From Candidatus Vicinibacter affinis (GTDB taxonomy: Bacteria; Bacteroidota; Bacteroidia; Chitinophagales; Saprospiraceae): 64,000 nucleotides of DNA. The stretch is taken from contig JADJNH010000005.1 in assembly GCA_016714365.1 (NCBI GenBank), positions 574,501 to 638,500 of the forward strand, in the 5' to 3' direction. A program made the translations under genes and the position numbers. The notes under the pieces were generated by a model that made no database searches, was not told the origin of the DNA, and saw only the letters and a program-made list of their open reading frames with translations. Of the stretch, positions 10,501-18,819 are shown one piece after another. Numbering within the stretch: position 1 is the stretch's first letter; the number at the start of each line of letters is the position of its first letter.

Positions 10501-10582
10501 TAAAAAACTATATCATTGCGATTCTGTTGAGGGAGAGACTCTTAATTCTGACAATGATTTAAATTCACATCATCATGAATAG
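7568..10582 (+). CDS. Secreted amidohydrolase-family protein with two amidohydrolase-like halves
   Basis: A 1004-residue protein with a signal peptide (LVHNLFVCLTFFSIIHLCQAQ). Two imidazolonepropionase-like amidohydrolase regions follow in tandem. In the first (about 20-430) the place of the metal motif reads YPSLIDLYADYG, with no HxH. In the second (about 565-960) it is TPGIIDEHSHIAI with HSH, followed by CHSYVQSE and THILEG as further metal-ligand histidines and FNSDDAE as the catalytic Asp region. So only the second half looks able to bind metal. A middle beta region (about 430-560) joins them. It would act in the periplasm or at the surface on cyclic amides or peptides; the substrate is unknown. 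It overlaps the next gene by 8 nt. Confidence 0.8.
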   Translation: MKLVHNLFVCLTFFSIIHLCQAQVSFPVNGVREPDQSCFLLRQATVHPEPGIQLENTDLIIRNGKIETIGKDLKPPIDAVIKDYKNMHIYPSLIDLYADYGMPEPKKAISNNAMVSSKEGAFSWNEALKPEIKAAEFFTVKNEQAQKFRDIGFGMVNTHFPDGISRGSSTLVFLGTGNEHEMILKSEVAHQLTFNKGLSSQDYPGSLMGCLALLRQTYLDAAYYEKVIKPKEVNLSLEAWNRNGSLLQIFAANDKFDILRIDKLAKEFNQNFIIKSNGDEYQRIEEVKKTNARLIVPLKFPPLYEVEDPYDAEQIDLADLKHWELAPYNPAFLEKNNVEFSFTTNGLKDQKDFLPNLRKAVKLGLSKNKALEALTTTPAKWMGLDNVIGSLAKGKWANMIITNGDLLEEKTQIYENWIKGQSYVVKRFETDNYSGNYKMQLGPKSYEIMLVKKEDKYECTILTNDSMKLNLQIKIEGRYLNGKFTDENKQVYLLSATEQEGIFIGQSIGSDGIVKIFQMKLNDDLGKEFKVDTKEKNANIPDTVSMVTYPFMAYGWMEKPVQKKYLIKNATIWTCEKDGNLSNTDLLIENGKIKKIAKSISDETAIVINASGKHLTPGIIDEHSHIAISRGVNECTEASTAEVRIGDVINSDDINIYRQLSGGVTTSQLLHGSCNPIGGQSAIIKLRWGSSPDEMKFEGADPFIKFALGENVKRSGGNNNQRFPDTRMGVEQVYIDYFTRAKSYSDDIKKFGPDKVRRNLDLETLAEILDKKRFITCHSYVQSEINMLMHVAERFNFRVNTFTHILEGYKVADKMKKHGVGAASFSDWWAYKFEVYEAIPYNGAILHNQGVTTAFNSDDAEMARRLNQESAKAIKYGNLSETEALKFVTLNPAKLLHLDHRVGSLKEGKDADVVLWNGNPLSVYSLVEKTFIDGIKYFDKDEQVNKQEFIRKERARIIQKMLQQKSLGSTTTPFRSPTKKLYHCDSVEGETLNSDNDLNSHHHE

Positions 10583-11888
10583 CATACAGCTTATTTCAAT
10601 TAAATCCATGCAATTTTTTTCATTATTGGTCTTGCAACTAGGTTCATTTTCGCATTTTTTGCAAGCTCAAATCCCGGTTGGTGTCCAAAAGGAAGAAATG
10701 GCATTTTACAATGCAAGGATTCATACTGGCAAGGGTGCAGTTATTAACAATGGAGTACTGATTTTTAATAATGGAAAAATCAGTTATGTAGGAGATGATA
10801 ATACTAAAGTCAAATCGGTAAAAAATTCAATAGATCTTCAGTCTCAGGAAATATATCCAGGTTTTATTGCTGCGGGAACTACTTTAGGTCTGGAAGAGAT
10901 ATCTGCTGTGAAAGCTACACAGGACAGCCGCGAATTGGGAAATTTGAATCCCAACTTAAGGGCTGTGATTGCATACAATACCGATTCTAAAGTAATTCCA
11001 ACTGTCAGATCAAACGGTGTTCTTTTGGCTCAGATTGCCCCTACAGGTGGAGTGATTTCAGGACAGTCTTCTATTGTCCAGTTAGATGCATGGAATTGGG
11101 AAGATGCTGCTTATTCTGAAGACGAAGGTGTCTGGTTGAATTGGCCAAATAACTATTCAAATGGTGGCTGGTGGGGAGAACCTCAAAAATCTACAGCCAA
11201 TGAAAATTATATCAAGGAAGTTGAGTCTTTGAATAATTATTTTTCAAGGGCAAAAGCATACAGCAAATCATCAGGTGGGGAGATAAACCTTGCTTTTGAA
11301 TCCATGAAGGGATTGTGGAAAAATCAGAAAAAATTATTTATAAGGGTCAATAACGCAAAAGCTATTATACAGGCAATTTTGTTTTGTGAGCAATTCGAAA
11401 TTAAGCCTGTGATTGTAGGTGGAGATGATGCATGGAAAATTACTGATTTCTTGAAGGCCAGAAATATTTCTATTATATTGGGGAGGATACATAGCCTGCC
11501 AACTCGAGAAGATGAGAATGTATTTCAACCTTATCTGAATCCAGGAATTCTTAAAAAAGCAGGTATTCTTTTTGGAATAAGTGATGAAGGATTTTGGCAA
11601 CAACGAAATTTGGCTTTTCAAGCCGGGCAGGCTGTTGCGGGCGGATTATCTCATGAAGATGCAATTGCTTCTGTAACATCATCGGTTGCTGAAATTCTTG
11701 GCATTGCCCACCGTACAGGCAGTTTGGAAGTAGGTAAGGATGCCACATTTTTTATTTCCAAAGGCGATGCGCTTGATATTAAAAGTCAAGACATAAACAT
11801 GGCTTTTATTCTGGGAAGACAGATAGATTTGGATAACCTACACAAACAATTGTATAAGAAGTATTCAGAAAAGTACAGTCGTCAATAA
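10575..11888 (+). CDS. Secreted amidohydrolase-like protein lacking the HxH metal motif
   Basis: A 437-residue protein with a signal peptide ending near LQAQIPVGVQ. It has the N- and C-terminal small beta domains of amidohydrolases (NARIHTGKGAVINNGVLI and HRTGSLEVGKDATFFI), but the usual HxH after the first strand is replaced by GFIAAGTTLGLEE. It resembles the inactive first half of the upstream protein and is probably a non-catalytic partner. The ATG overlaps the upstream stop (ATGAATAG), so the two are translationally coupled. A second ATG at 10608 (MQFFSLLVLQL) would also give a good signal peptide, so the exact start is open. Confidence 0.75.
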   Translation: MNSIQLISIKSMQFFSLLVLQLGSFSHFLQAQIPVGVQKEEMAFYNARIHTGKGAVINNGVLIFNNGKISYVGDDNTKVKSVKNSIDLQSQEIYPGFIAAGTTLGLEEISAVKATQDSRELGNLNPNLRAVIAYNTDSKVIPTVRSNGVLLAQIAPTGGVISGQSSIVQLDAWNWEDAAYSEDEGVWLNWPNNYSNGGWWGEPQKSTANENYIKEVESLNNYFSRAKAYSKSSGGEINLAFESMKGLWKNQKKLFIRVNNAKAIIQAILFCEQFEIKPVIVGGDDAWKITDFLKARNISIILGRIHSLPTREDENVFQPYLNPGILKKAGILFGISDEGFWQQRNLAFQAGQAVAGGLSHEDAIASVTSSVAEILGIAHRTGSLEVGKDATFFISKGDALDIKSQDINMAFILGRQIDLDNLHKQLYKKYSEKYSRQ

Positions 11889-12011
11889 TTAGGTAGTTTC
11901 CAAGGAAGGTAAAGTAAGGAATATTTTTGAAATTTCTTTTCAGAGCAAGACCCTTCCAATTGCAAGGAGGTTGTATTTAACAGGTAACAATCAAAAAATA
12001 TTTTTTTTCAT

Positions 12012-12070
12012 TTGGTTAAGATAATTAGTTTACCTTTGTAATTAACTAAATGGTTAAACCAAATGGTTAA
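12012..12070 (+). promoter_or_regulatory. Promoter and TGGTT operator cluster for the efflux operon
   Basis: A -7 box TACCTTTG lies at 12031-12038, with a possible -33 TTG at 12012-12014 (16-nt gap, a little short). Around it are four copies of TGGTT or its complement: 12013-12017, 12051-12055, 12057-12061 (as AACCA) and 12064-12068. The last three form back-to-back inverted repeats, TGGTT-A-AACCA and AACCA-AA-TGGTT, covering the TetR start codon. This is the expected layout of a self-regulated TetR operator. The operator reading is an inference. Confidence 0.6.
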
Positions 12071-12683
12071 GGCAGACAAAGATGACAATACCAGGGAGAA
12101 AATTCTGGAAGCGGCCCGCAAGGTCATGATTCGGAAAGGGCATGCTGGAGCAAGGATGCAGGATATTGCTGACGAGGCTGGCATCAACAAAGCCCTCGTG
12201 CATTACTATTTTCGAAATAAAGAGTCGTTATTTGAACTAATTTTTAAGGAAGCTTTTCTAATTTTAATCCCAAGGATGAATGAAATATTCAGTGATTCAT
12301 CCGGAGATTTCTTTGATAAAATACGTGCTTTCACTCATGCCTACATCGACATGGTGATCAGAAATCCATTCATACCAATGTTTGTTCTAAATGAGATAAA
12401 TACCAACCCAGACGCTTTTAACAAAGGGCTTTTATCTGATTTTAAGAAATTACCTTTTGGTGAATTTCAAAATGCCATAGACCGTGCAATTAAAGAACAA
12501 AAAATAAAGTACATTGATCCAATACAATTAATGATGCATATTATGGGGATGTGCGTGTTCCCTTTTCTCGCGAAACCTATGTTTAAAAAATTACTAAACC
12601 TCAACGATAAGGAATATATGGCCATTCTAGAAATGCGTAAAAGAGAGGTAGCAGATTTTGTGATACAATCTTTGATAATTTAA
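12063..12683 (+). CDS. TetR/AcrR family transcriptional regulator of the efflux operon
   Basis: A 206-residue TetR repressor. The N-terminal DNA-binding domain (about 9-55) shows KILEAARKVMIRKG, DIADEAGINKALVHYYF and RNKESLFELIF, the classic TetR helix-turn-helix. The rest is a helical ligand-binding and dimer domain with no recognisable specificity. It is the first gene of a run (12063-18819) coding for a TolC-like protein, a HlyD-like protein, two ATPases and two permeases. The ATG lies inside the inverted-repeat cluster, so it probably represses its own operon and is released by a pump substrate. E. coli CecR plays the same part before ybhGFSR. Confidence 0.9.
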   Translation: MVKADKDDNTREKILEAARKVMIRKGHAGARMQDIADEAGINKALVHYYFRNKESLFELIFKEAFLILIPRMNEIFSDSSGDFFDKIRAFTHAYIDMVIRNPFIPMFVLNEINTNPDAFNKGLLSDFKKLPFGEFQNAIDRAIKEQKIKYIDPIQLMMHIMGMCVFPFLAKPMFKKLLNLNDKEYMAILEMRKREVADFVIQSLII

Positions 12684-12693
12684 TTTCAGAAGC

Positions 12694-13968
12694 ATGAAAA
12701 TAATAAATAGTTCACTTTTCAATTTGCTTATTTGGACAATTGTTTGTCATGTCATCAAAGCCCAGGATACAGTCAGCCTAGAACAATTAAATGAAATGGC
12801 TATTCAGCAATTTCCTTTAACCAGACAACGCGTTTTGGTTGATGAAAATTTGGCAATTCAAAAGAGTATTTTTCAATCCTCTTACCTGCCGCAGGCAAAT
12901 ATTTCTGCACAGGCCGGTTGGCAATCAGAAGTAACTGAGCTACCTATCAAAATACCAGGCGTTCCAATAAACACCCTTGCCAAAGACCAATATCGCATTC
13001 AAATGGAGGTCACTCAGTTGTTATATGATGGTGGGTTGGTAAAGAATCAAAAAAAAATAAGTACACTTAATTCAACTACAGAGCTCCAAAAAATCTCAGT
13101 AGAACAGTATAAAATTAAAGAAAAAATTCTTCAGTTAGTTGTACAAATACATACTCTCGATGCACTTAATAATCAAACTGTGTTGTTACAGGAGGACCTT
13201 AGACAAGCTATTAACAAAGCTGAAGTCCAGGTCAATCAGGGTGTTGCCTTTAAATCCGCACTTTATAGTTTACAGGCTGAATATATTCGCACTTTGCAAA
13301 AGCAAACTGAAATTATAAGTGCACGGTCTTCATTATACAATACATTATCACTTCTATCAGGAAAATCTATTACCGATCAAACCAAAATAGTCTTACCAAA
13401 ACCTGATGAAGTTAATTTTTCTAAATCAAATCAAAGGCTGGAATTGTCATTGTTCGATAGCCAGATAGCTGCTGTTAGGCAACAGGATAAATTAAATAAG
13501 GTCAGAATTATGCCAAGATTGACCGCATTTGCTCAAGGAGGTTATGGTCGACCTGGATTAAATTTCCTTAATAATGAATTTGATCCTTTTTTTATTGGTG
13601 GAATAAAAGCGTTTTGGAATCCTACTGCTGTCTATAATTTAAAAAAAGAAAGACAAATCATACAAATTAATAAAAACATGCTTGAGCTGCAGAAGGATAA
13701 CTTTCTTTTGAACAACAGTATTCAGCTCAGTCAATCAGAGAGCGAACTTTTGAGATATAAGGAGTTAATTAAGGCGGATGAAGAACTCATTGTGTTGAGA
13801 CGAAAGATTAAGACTTCTGCAGCAGCACAACTGGATCAAGGGGTCATAACAAGTGCCGATTATATCAGAGAACTCAACGCAGAAGATCAGGCCAAACAAA
13901 GCTTAATTATTCATCAACTACAATATCTACAATCATTAATTCAGTACAAATATATTTTAGGTCAGTAA
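12694..13968 (+). CDS. TolC-family outer-membrane efflux protein
   Basis: A 424-residue protein with a signal peptide (KIINSSLFNLLIWTIVCHVIKAQ). It shows the duplicated long-helix pattern of outer-membrane efflux proteins: VSLEQLNEMAIQQFPL at the N-terminus, a coiled region LLQEDLRQAINKAEVQV, a central beta part (PRLTAFAQGGYGRPG) and a second helical hairpin, with a short C-terminal repeat. It would form the outer-membrane channel for the pump encoded next. It starts 10 nt after the TetR stop and ends 1 nt before the next ATG. The E. coli ybh locus has no dedicated TolC gene, so this is an added part here. Confidence 0.88.
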   Translation: MKIINSSLFNLLIWTIVCHVIKAQDTVSLEQLNEMAIQQFPLTRQRVLVDENLAIQKSIFQSSYLPQANISAQAGWQSEVTELPIKIPGVPINTLAKDQYRIQMEVTQLLYDGGLVKNQKKISTLNSTTELQKISVEQYKIKEKILQLVVQIHTLDALNNQTVLLQEDLRQAINKAEVQVNQGVAFKSALYSLQAEYIRTLQKQTEIISARSSLYNTLSLLSGKSITDQTKIVLPKPDEVNFSKSNQRLELSLFDSQIAAVRQQDKLNKVRIMPRLTAFAQGGYGRPGLNFLNNEFDPFFIGGIKAFWNPTAVYNLKKERQIIQINKNMLELQKDNFLLNNSIQLSQSESELLRYKELIKADEELIVLRRKIKTSAAAQLDQGVITSADYIRELNAEDQAKQSLIIHQLQYLQSLIQYKYILGQ

Positions 13969-13969
13969 T

Positions 13970-14914
13970 ATGAAAAATCCATTTTATCTTTTTTTGGTTG
14001 TTGTAATCTTCACTTCATGTTGGCAGAAAAAAGACAATTTTGAAGCCACAGGAACATTTGAATCGGAAGAAATTTTAGTCTCTGCTGAAATACCTGGCAG
14101 GATAGTAAAATTATCTGTTCACGAAGGGGACACTATAGATGCCGGAATTCTGTCAGTCGTTATTGATACTGTTCCGTTGCAACTGCAAATCGATCAGTTG
14201 CATTCCAGTATACGAGCCTTGTATGGCAAAACATTAAATGTTAAACCTCAGATTAAGTTGATACGCGATCAGTTGGAAGTGCAGAAGGTCCAACTAGCGA
14301 GTTTACAAAGAGAAAAAACGCGTTTTGTAAACTTGGTGAAATCCGATGCAGCTACCAGAAAGCAATTAGATGACATTCTTTCACAAATTGATATTTTGGA
14401 GCAACAGATGAATGTGAGCCAACAACAGGTCGAGGTACAATCGAATACTACCGGAACACAGAATCGTGGGATTCTAAGTGAGGAAGAACCTTTAGAAAAA
14501 AGAATTCAGGTGTTGCTGGATCAAAAAAATCGTGCTAAAATTCTTAACCCGATTGATGGAACAGTACTTTCTATATATGCAAAAGAATCCGAAGTGGTAG
14601 CTCCAGGTAAGCCAATTTACAAAATTGCAGATATGAAACACATGATTCTCAGAGCTTACATTAGTGGAAATCAATTAAGCAGCTTTAAATTAGGCCAGGA
14701 GGTGTCAATTTATACAGATAATGGGGGTGATCAGATGAAGGAATACAAAGGAGTAGTAAGTTGGATTAGTGATAAGGCTGAGTTTACACCAAAAACAATT
14801 CACACCAAAGAGGAGAGAGTCAATCTGGTTTATGCAATTAAAGTTTCGGTGGAAAATGATGGATATCTAAAATTAGGTATGTATGGAGAGATTCGAGTAA
14901 ATATGCAAAAATGA
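13970..14914 (+). CDS. HlyD/YbhG-like membrane-fusion lipoprotein
   Basis: A 314-residue periplasmic adaptor. The N-terminus (YLFLVVVIFTSCWQ) has a lipobox with C17 as likely lipidated residue. A biotinyl-lipoyl half-motif follows (VSAEIPGRIVKLSVHEGDTI), then a coiled-coil hairpin (about 65-165), the second lipoyl half (ILNPIDGTVLSIYAKESEVVAPG) and a beta-barrel. It would link the inner-membrane permeases to the TolC-like channel. Its closest layout is YbhG/YhiI. It overlaps the next gene by 4 nt (ATGA), a sign of translational coupling. Confidence 0.88.
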   Translation: MKNPFYLFLVVVIFTSCWQKKDNFEATGTFESEEILVSAEIPGRIVKLSVHEGDTIDAGILSVVIDTVPLQLQIDQLHSSIRALYGKTLNVKPQIKLIRDQLEVQKVQLASLQREKTRFVNLVKSDAATRKQLDDILSQIDILEQQMNVSQQQVEVQSNTTGTQNRGILSEEEPLEKRIQVLLDQKNRAKILNPIDGTVLSIYAKESEVVAPGKPIYKIADMKHMILRAYISGNQLSSFKLGQEVSIYTDNGGDQMKEYKGVVSWISDKAEFTPKTIHTKEERVNLVYAIKVSVENDGYLKLGMYGEIRVNMQK

Positions 14915-15840
14915 TCAGCGTCAGCATTCAATCAGTTTCTAAAAAATTTCTAAAAGAAAAGCAAATGGTTACTGCTCTTCATCCAATTTCGTTTGAAGTT
15001 GCAAAAGGAGAACTGTTTGGAATAATTGGTCCGGATGGTTCCGGGAAAACAACTTTGTTTAGAATTTTAAACACGTTGTTGTTGCCTGATTCTGGAGATG
15101 CATGGGTGGATGGATTTCACATCGTTCATGAATATAAGCAAATCAGAAAGCGAACTGGCTACATGCCAGGTAAATTTTCTTTATATCAGGATCTTACTGT
15201 GCAGGAAAACCTACAGTTTTTTGCTACCATTTTCAATACAAGTATTGAGAAGAATTATGATTTAATTAAGGACATTTATGGTCAGATTGAACCCTTTAAG
15301 AATCGAAAGGCAGGAAAATTATCAGGAGGAATGAAGCAGAAATTAGCCTTGAGCTGTGCATTGATTCATAAACCAACTGTTTTATTTTTAGACGAGCCAA
15401 CTACAGGCGTAGATGCTGTTTCCCGAAAGGAATTCTGGCAAATTCTTAAATCATTGCAAAAACAGGGCATTACTATTTTGGTTTCAACACCTTATATGGA
15501 TGAAGCTAATTTATGCGATCGGGTGGCTTTAATACAAGAAGGCAAAGTGCTAAGCATGGATACCCCTGAAATCATTACGGGCAATTTTCACAAAAATATT
15601 TTTGCAATTAAATCAGCTAAAAGAATTACTTTATTAAGTGATTTACGCTCCAGGGAATTTACTGAACATGTATATCCCTTTGGTGAATATTTCCATTTGA
15701 TCACAAAATCACCCATGGAACCCCAGCAAGTTTATGCAGAACTTGCATCTATGAACCATCAGGACTTAAAAGTAGAAAAAGTAAAGGCAGATATCGAAGA
15801 CGTATTTATTGACCTTATGAGAAACGAGCATGCAGTTTGA
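14911..15840 (+). CDS. ABC ATPase, first half of a split YbhF-like ATPase
   Basis: A 309-residue ATPase with Walker A GPDGSGKTT (about 40-48), a full signature LSGGMKQKL, Walker B VLFLDEPTTGVD and a long C-terminal extension of about 90 residues. The GPDGxGKTT form of Walker A is what I recall for the N-terminal half of YbhF and RbbA-like double ATPases. Together with the next gene, it corresponds to one YbhF protein cut in two. It would power the two ABC-2 permeases. The reading frame overlaps the next gene by 11 nt if that gene starts at 15830. Confidence 0.9.
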   Translation: MISVSIQSVSKKFLKEKQMVTALHPISFEVAKGELFGIIGPDGSGKTTLFRILNTLLLPDSGDAWVDGFHIVHEYKQIRKRTGYMPGKFSLYQDLTVQENLQFFATIFNTSIEKNYDLIKDIYGQIEPFKNRKAGKLSGGMKQKLALSCALIHKPTVLFLDEPTTGVDAVSRKEFWQILKSLQKQGITILVSTPYMDEANLCDRVALIQEGKVLSMDTPEIITGNFHKNIFAIKSAKRITLLSDLRSREFTEHVYPFGEYFHLITKSPMEPQQVYAELASMNHQDLKVEKVKADIEDVFIDLMRNEHAV

Positions 15841-16582
15841 AAACAAAATGATATCAGTAGAATCCCTTACAAAGAAATTTGGTGATTTTATGGCTGTGGA
15901 TCACATCAGCTTTGATGTGGGGCAAGGGGAAATCTTTGGTTTTCTTGGGGCAAATGGTGCAGGCAAAACTACGGCTATGAGAATTCTATGTGGTCTGAGT
16001 AAGCCTACTAGTGGTAGAGCTATTGTTGCAGGGCATTCCATTGACAATGAGGCAGAACTTATAAAAACCAAAATTGGTTATATGAGTCAAAAATTCTCCT
16101 TGTATGATGACTTGACCATTTCAGAAAATTTAAAATTTTATGGTGGAATTTATGGTTTGTCTTTGAATCAAATTAAAGAGAAAACACACACATTGTTGAA
16201 GCAACTTCAGTTGGAAAAAGAACAGAACAATTTGGTTAAATCATTACCACTAGGCTGGAAGCAGAAACTTAGTTTCAGCGTTGCTATTTTTCACGATCCC
16301 AAAATTGTATTTCTTGATGAGCCAACAGGTGGAGTAGATCCTATCACCCGCAGAGAATTTTGGGAATTGATTTATGAGGCTGCAGCCAAGGGCACTACCG
16401 TTTTTGTGACCACTCATTACATGGATGAAGCGGAATATTGTGACCGAGTTTGTATCATGGTAGATGGAAGAATTGAGGCTTTGGATACACCAAGCCAGTT
16501 AAGAAAACTGTTTAATGCATCAAGCATGGATCAGGTATTTTACTCACTTGCCAGAAATGCAAATAGAACAGAATTGACATAA
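15830..16582 (+). CDS. ABC ATPase with degenerate signature, second half of a split YbhF-like ATPase
   Basis: A 250-residue ATPase with Walker A GANGAGKTT, Walker B IVFLDEPTGGVD and switch histidine in VTTHYMDEAEYCD. The signature motif reads LPLGWKQKL, not LSGGxxQ. The same change is known from the C-terminal ATPase half of YbhF/RbbA-type proteins, which supports the pairing with the upstream gene. The heterodimer would thus have one full and one altered signature site. The start is either ATG 15830, inside the previous gene, or ATG 15848 (MISVESLTKKFG). Confidence 0.88.
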   Translation: MQFENKMISVESLTKKFGDFMAVDHISFDVGQGEIFGFLGANGAGKTTAMRILCGLSKPTSGRAIVAGHSIDNEAELIKTKIGYMSQKFSLYDDLTISENLKFYGGIYGLSLNQIKEKTHTLLKQLQLEKEQNNLVKSLPLGWKQKLSFSVAIFHDPKIVFLDEPTGGVDPITRREFWELIYEAAAKGTTVFVTTHYMDEAEYCDRVCIMVDGRIEALDTPSQLRKLFNASSMDQVFYSLARNANRTELT

Positions 16583-16597
16583 ATGTAACTAAAAACC

Positions 16598-17704
16598 ATG
16601 AGGCAATTTGCAATATTTGTATATAAAGAAACTCTTCACATTTGGAGAGACAAAAGAACTTTATTCATCTTAATTGGAATGCCTATTGCCCAGATATTGA
16701 TATTTGGGTTTGCATTGACCAATGAAGTCAAAAATTCAAATATTGCCATCCTTAATCCTTCAAAAGATAAATCAAGTAAGCAGATTATTGAGAGAATTGA
16801 AGCCAGCAAATATTTTGATATCTATCAGGAGTTACAAAATCCGACAGATATAGATAATGCATTCAAAACAGGTAAGATTAAAATGGTAGTTGTTTTTTCA
16901 TCAAAATTTGAAAACGAGCTTCAAAAAAATCACAGTGGGGAAATTCAACTGATCGCAGATGGGTCAGACCCTAATACTGCAAGTACTTTGGTAAACTATG
17001 CATCCGCTATTATACGGGATTATCAAAACGAATTGCTAAGTTTGAATAAATTACCATATTCAATTAAGACAGAGTTGAGGATGCTTTATAACCCTCAATT
17101 AAAAGGTGCTTTCAATTTTGTACCTGGTGTGATGTCAATGATTTTACTCCTGGTTTGTACTTTGATGACTTCAATTTCAATAGTTCGTGAAAAGGAATTG
17201 GGAACTATGGAGATTTTATTGGCATCGCCGGTTCAGCCATTTATGATAATTGGTGCAAAAGCGGTTCCTTATTTTGTACTTTCTCTTGTAAATATTGCGA
17301 CCATTTTATTGCTCAGTGTTTATGTTTTGGAAATACCTATTCGAGGAAGTCTCTCTTTACTTGTTTTAAGTAGCATGTTGTTTATCATCACTGCCCTAAT
17401 CTTGGGACTATTTATAAGTACGATTACAGACTCACAGATGACAGCCATGTTTATTGCAATGGTAGGAATGTTTCTTCCTACGGTAATGTTAAGTGGCTTT
17501 ATGTTTCCTATTGAGAATATGCCCATGCCTTTGAGAATTATGTCAAACATCGTTCCTGCAAAGTGGTATTATATTATAGTTAAGTCTATAATGATTAAGG
17601 GACTGGGTGTTTCTGCCATTCTTAAGGAGCTGAGTATATTATTTGGAATGATGATAATTTTTCTTGGACTGGCTGTTAGAAAATTTAAAATAAGATTAGC
17701 ATGA
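16598..17704 (+). CDS. ABC-2 type permease (YbhS/YbhR-like)
   Basis: A 368-residue inner-membrane permease. One membrane helix near the N-terminus (LFILIGMPIAQILIFGFAL) is followed by a large periplasmic domain (about 45-175) and five further helices, the layout of ABC-2/DrrB-type permeases. The segment SIVREKELGTMEILLASPV is the conserved cytoplasmic coupling loop of the family. It pairs with the next gene product to make the membrane part of the pump. It overlaps the next gene by 4 nt. Confidence 0.9.
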   Translation: MRQFAIFVYKETLHIWRDKRTLFILIGMPIAQILIFGFALTNEVKNSNIAILNPSKDKSSKQIIERIEASKYFDIYQELQNPTDIDNAFKTGKIKMVVVFSSKFENELQKNHSGEIQLIADGSDPNTASTLVNYASAIIRDYQNELLSLNKLPYSIKTELRMLYNPQLKGAFNFVPGVMSMILLLVCTLMTSISIVREKELGTMEILLASPVQPFMIIGAKAVPYFVLSLVNIATILLLSVYVLEIPIRGSLSLLVLSSMLFIITALILGLFISTITDSQMTAMFIAMVGMFLPTVMLSGFMFPIENMPMPLRIMSNIVPAKWYYIIVKSIMIKGLGVSAILKELSILFGMMIIFLGLAVRKFKIRLA

Positions 17705-18819
17705 GTCCATTGAGGTTTTTGCTACAGAAGGAATTCAATCAGATCAGGAGAAACCCTGCTATACTGAGAATGATGTTTATCATGCCCATCATTCAGTTAA
17801 TAGTCCTTCCCTTTGCAGCAAATTATGAAGTGAAAGAAATTAAACTGGCAGTCGTTGATCAGGATAATTCTTCTTATACCAGAGAATGTACGCAAAAAAT
17901 TTTAGCCGGGAAATATTTTAATTTAAGTTCATTCAATCAATCTTATAAACCAGCAATTGAAGAAGTGGAGCAGGACAAAGCTGATGTGATTCTTACTTTT
18001 CCACCAAATTTTGAGATGGATCTTTTACGTGAGAATGAAGCAACGGTTTTTATAGCAGTAAATGGGATTAATGGAGTTAAGGCAAGTTTAGGAGCAGCAT
18101 ATTTACAACTTATTCTGCGGGAATTTAATCAGGACATTAGAAGTCGCTTGATTCAATTACCAAGATTTAGCCCTGAGCCGCTGATTAATGTCAGTTATCG
18201 TTTTTTGTATAATCAGCATTTATTGTATCCGGTTTTTATGGTTCCTGGCATACTCACTCTGCTTCTGACCATGATCGGTATGTTTCTTGCATCCCTTAAT
18301 ATAGTGCGTGAAAAGGAAATTGGAACCATTGAACAAATCAATGTCACACCTATAAAGAAATATCACTTCATTTTAGGAAAGCTCATTCCCTTTTGGTTAA
18401 TGTCCCAGGTGGTACTTACTATTGGGCTTGTAGTAGCCAGAGTTGTTTATGGTATAAGTGTGGCAAATCATCTTGAATTGATTTATTTGTTCAGTGCAGT
18501 TTATATGTTGGCCGTATTAGGATTAGGCTTACTAATTTCGACCTATTCTCAAACCCAGCAACAAGCTGTTTTGGTTTCATTTTTTCTAATGATGGTCTTT
18601 ATTTTACTAAGTGGTCTTTATACATCAATAGACAGTATGCCATTTTGGGCAAAAGTGATAACCTGGTTCAATCCAGTTGCCTATTTTGTTGCAGTAATGA
18701 GAATGGTAGTTATCAAGGGGAGTGGATTCTGGGATATTGCCAGTCATCTAGCCATAATCTTTGGATTTGCTTTGTTTCTAATAAGTTGGGCGATTTTAAA
18801 TTACAGAAAACGTAGTTAA
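17701..18819 (+). CDS. ABC-2 type permease (YbhR/YbhS-like), last gene of the efflux operon
   Basis: A 372-residue permease built like its upstream neighbour: an N-terminal helix (MLRMMFIMPIIQLIVLPF region), a periplasmic domain and five C-terminal helices, with the coupling loop NIVREKEIGTIEQINVTPI. The two proteins are similar but not identical, so they probably form a heterodimer. Operon order TetR-TolC-HlyD-ATPase-ATPase-permease-permease points to export of an amphipathic compound through both membranes. A near-perfect inverted repeat right after the stop codon may end the operon. Confidence 0.9.
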   Translation: MSPLRFLLQKEFNQIRRNPAILRMMFIMPIIQLIVLPFAANYEVKEIKLAVVDQDNSSYTRECTQKILAGKYFNLSSFNQSYKPAIEEVEQDKADVILTFPPNFEMDLLRENEATVFIAVNGINGVKASLGAAYLQLILREFNQDIRSRLIQLPRFSPEPLINVSYRFLYNQHLLYPVFMVPGILTLLLTMIGMFLASLNIVREKEIGTIEQINVTPIKKYHFILGKLIPFWLMSQVVLTIGLVVARVVYGISVANHLELIYLFSAVYMLAVLGLGLLISTYSQTQQQAVLVSFFLMMVFILLSGLYTSIDSMPFWAKVITWFNPVAYFVAVMRMVVIKGSGFWDIASHLAIIFGFALFLISWAILNYRKRS

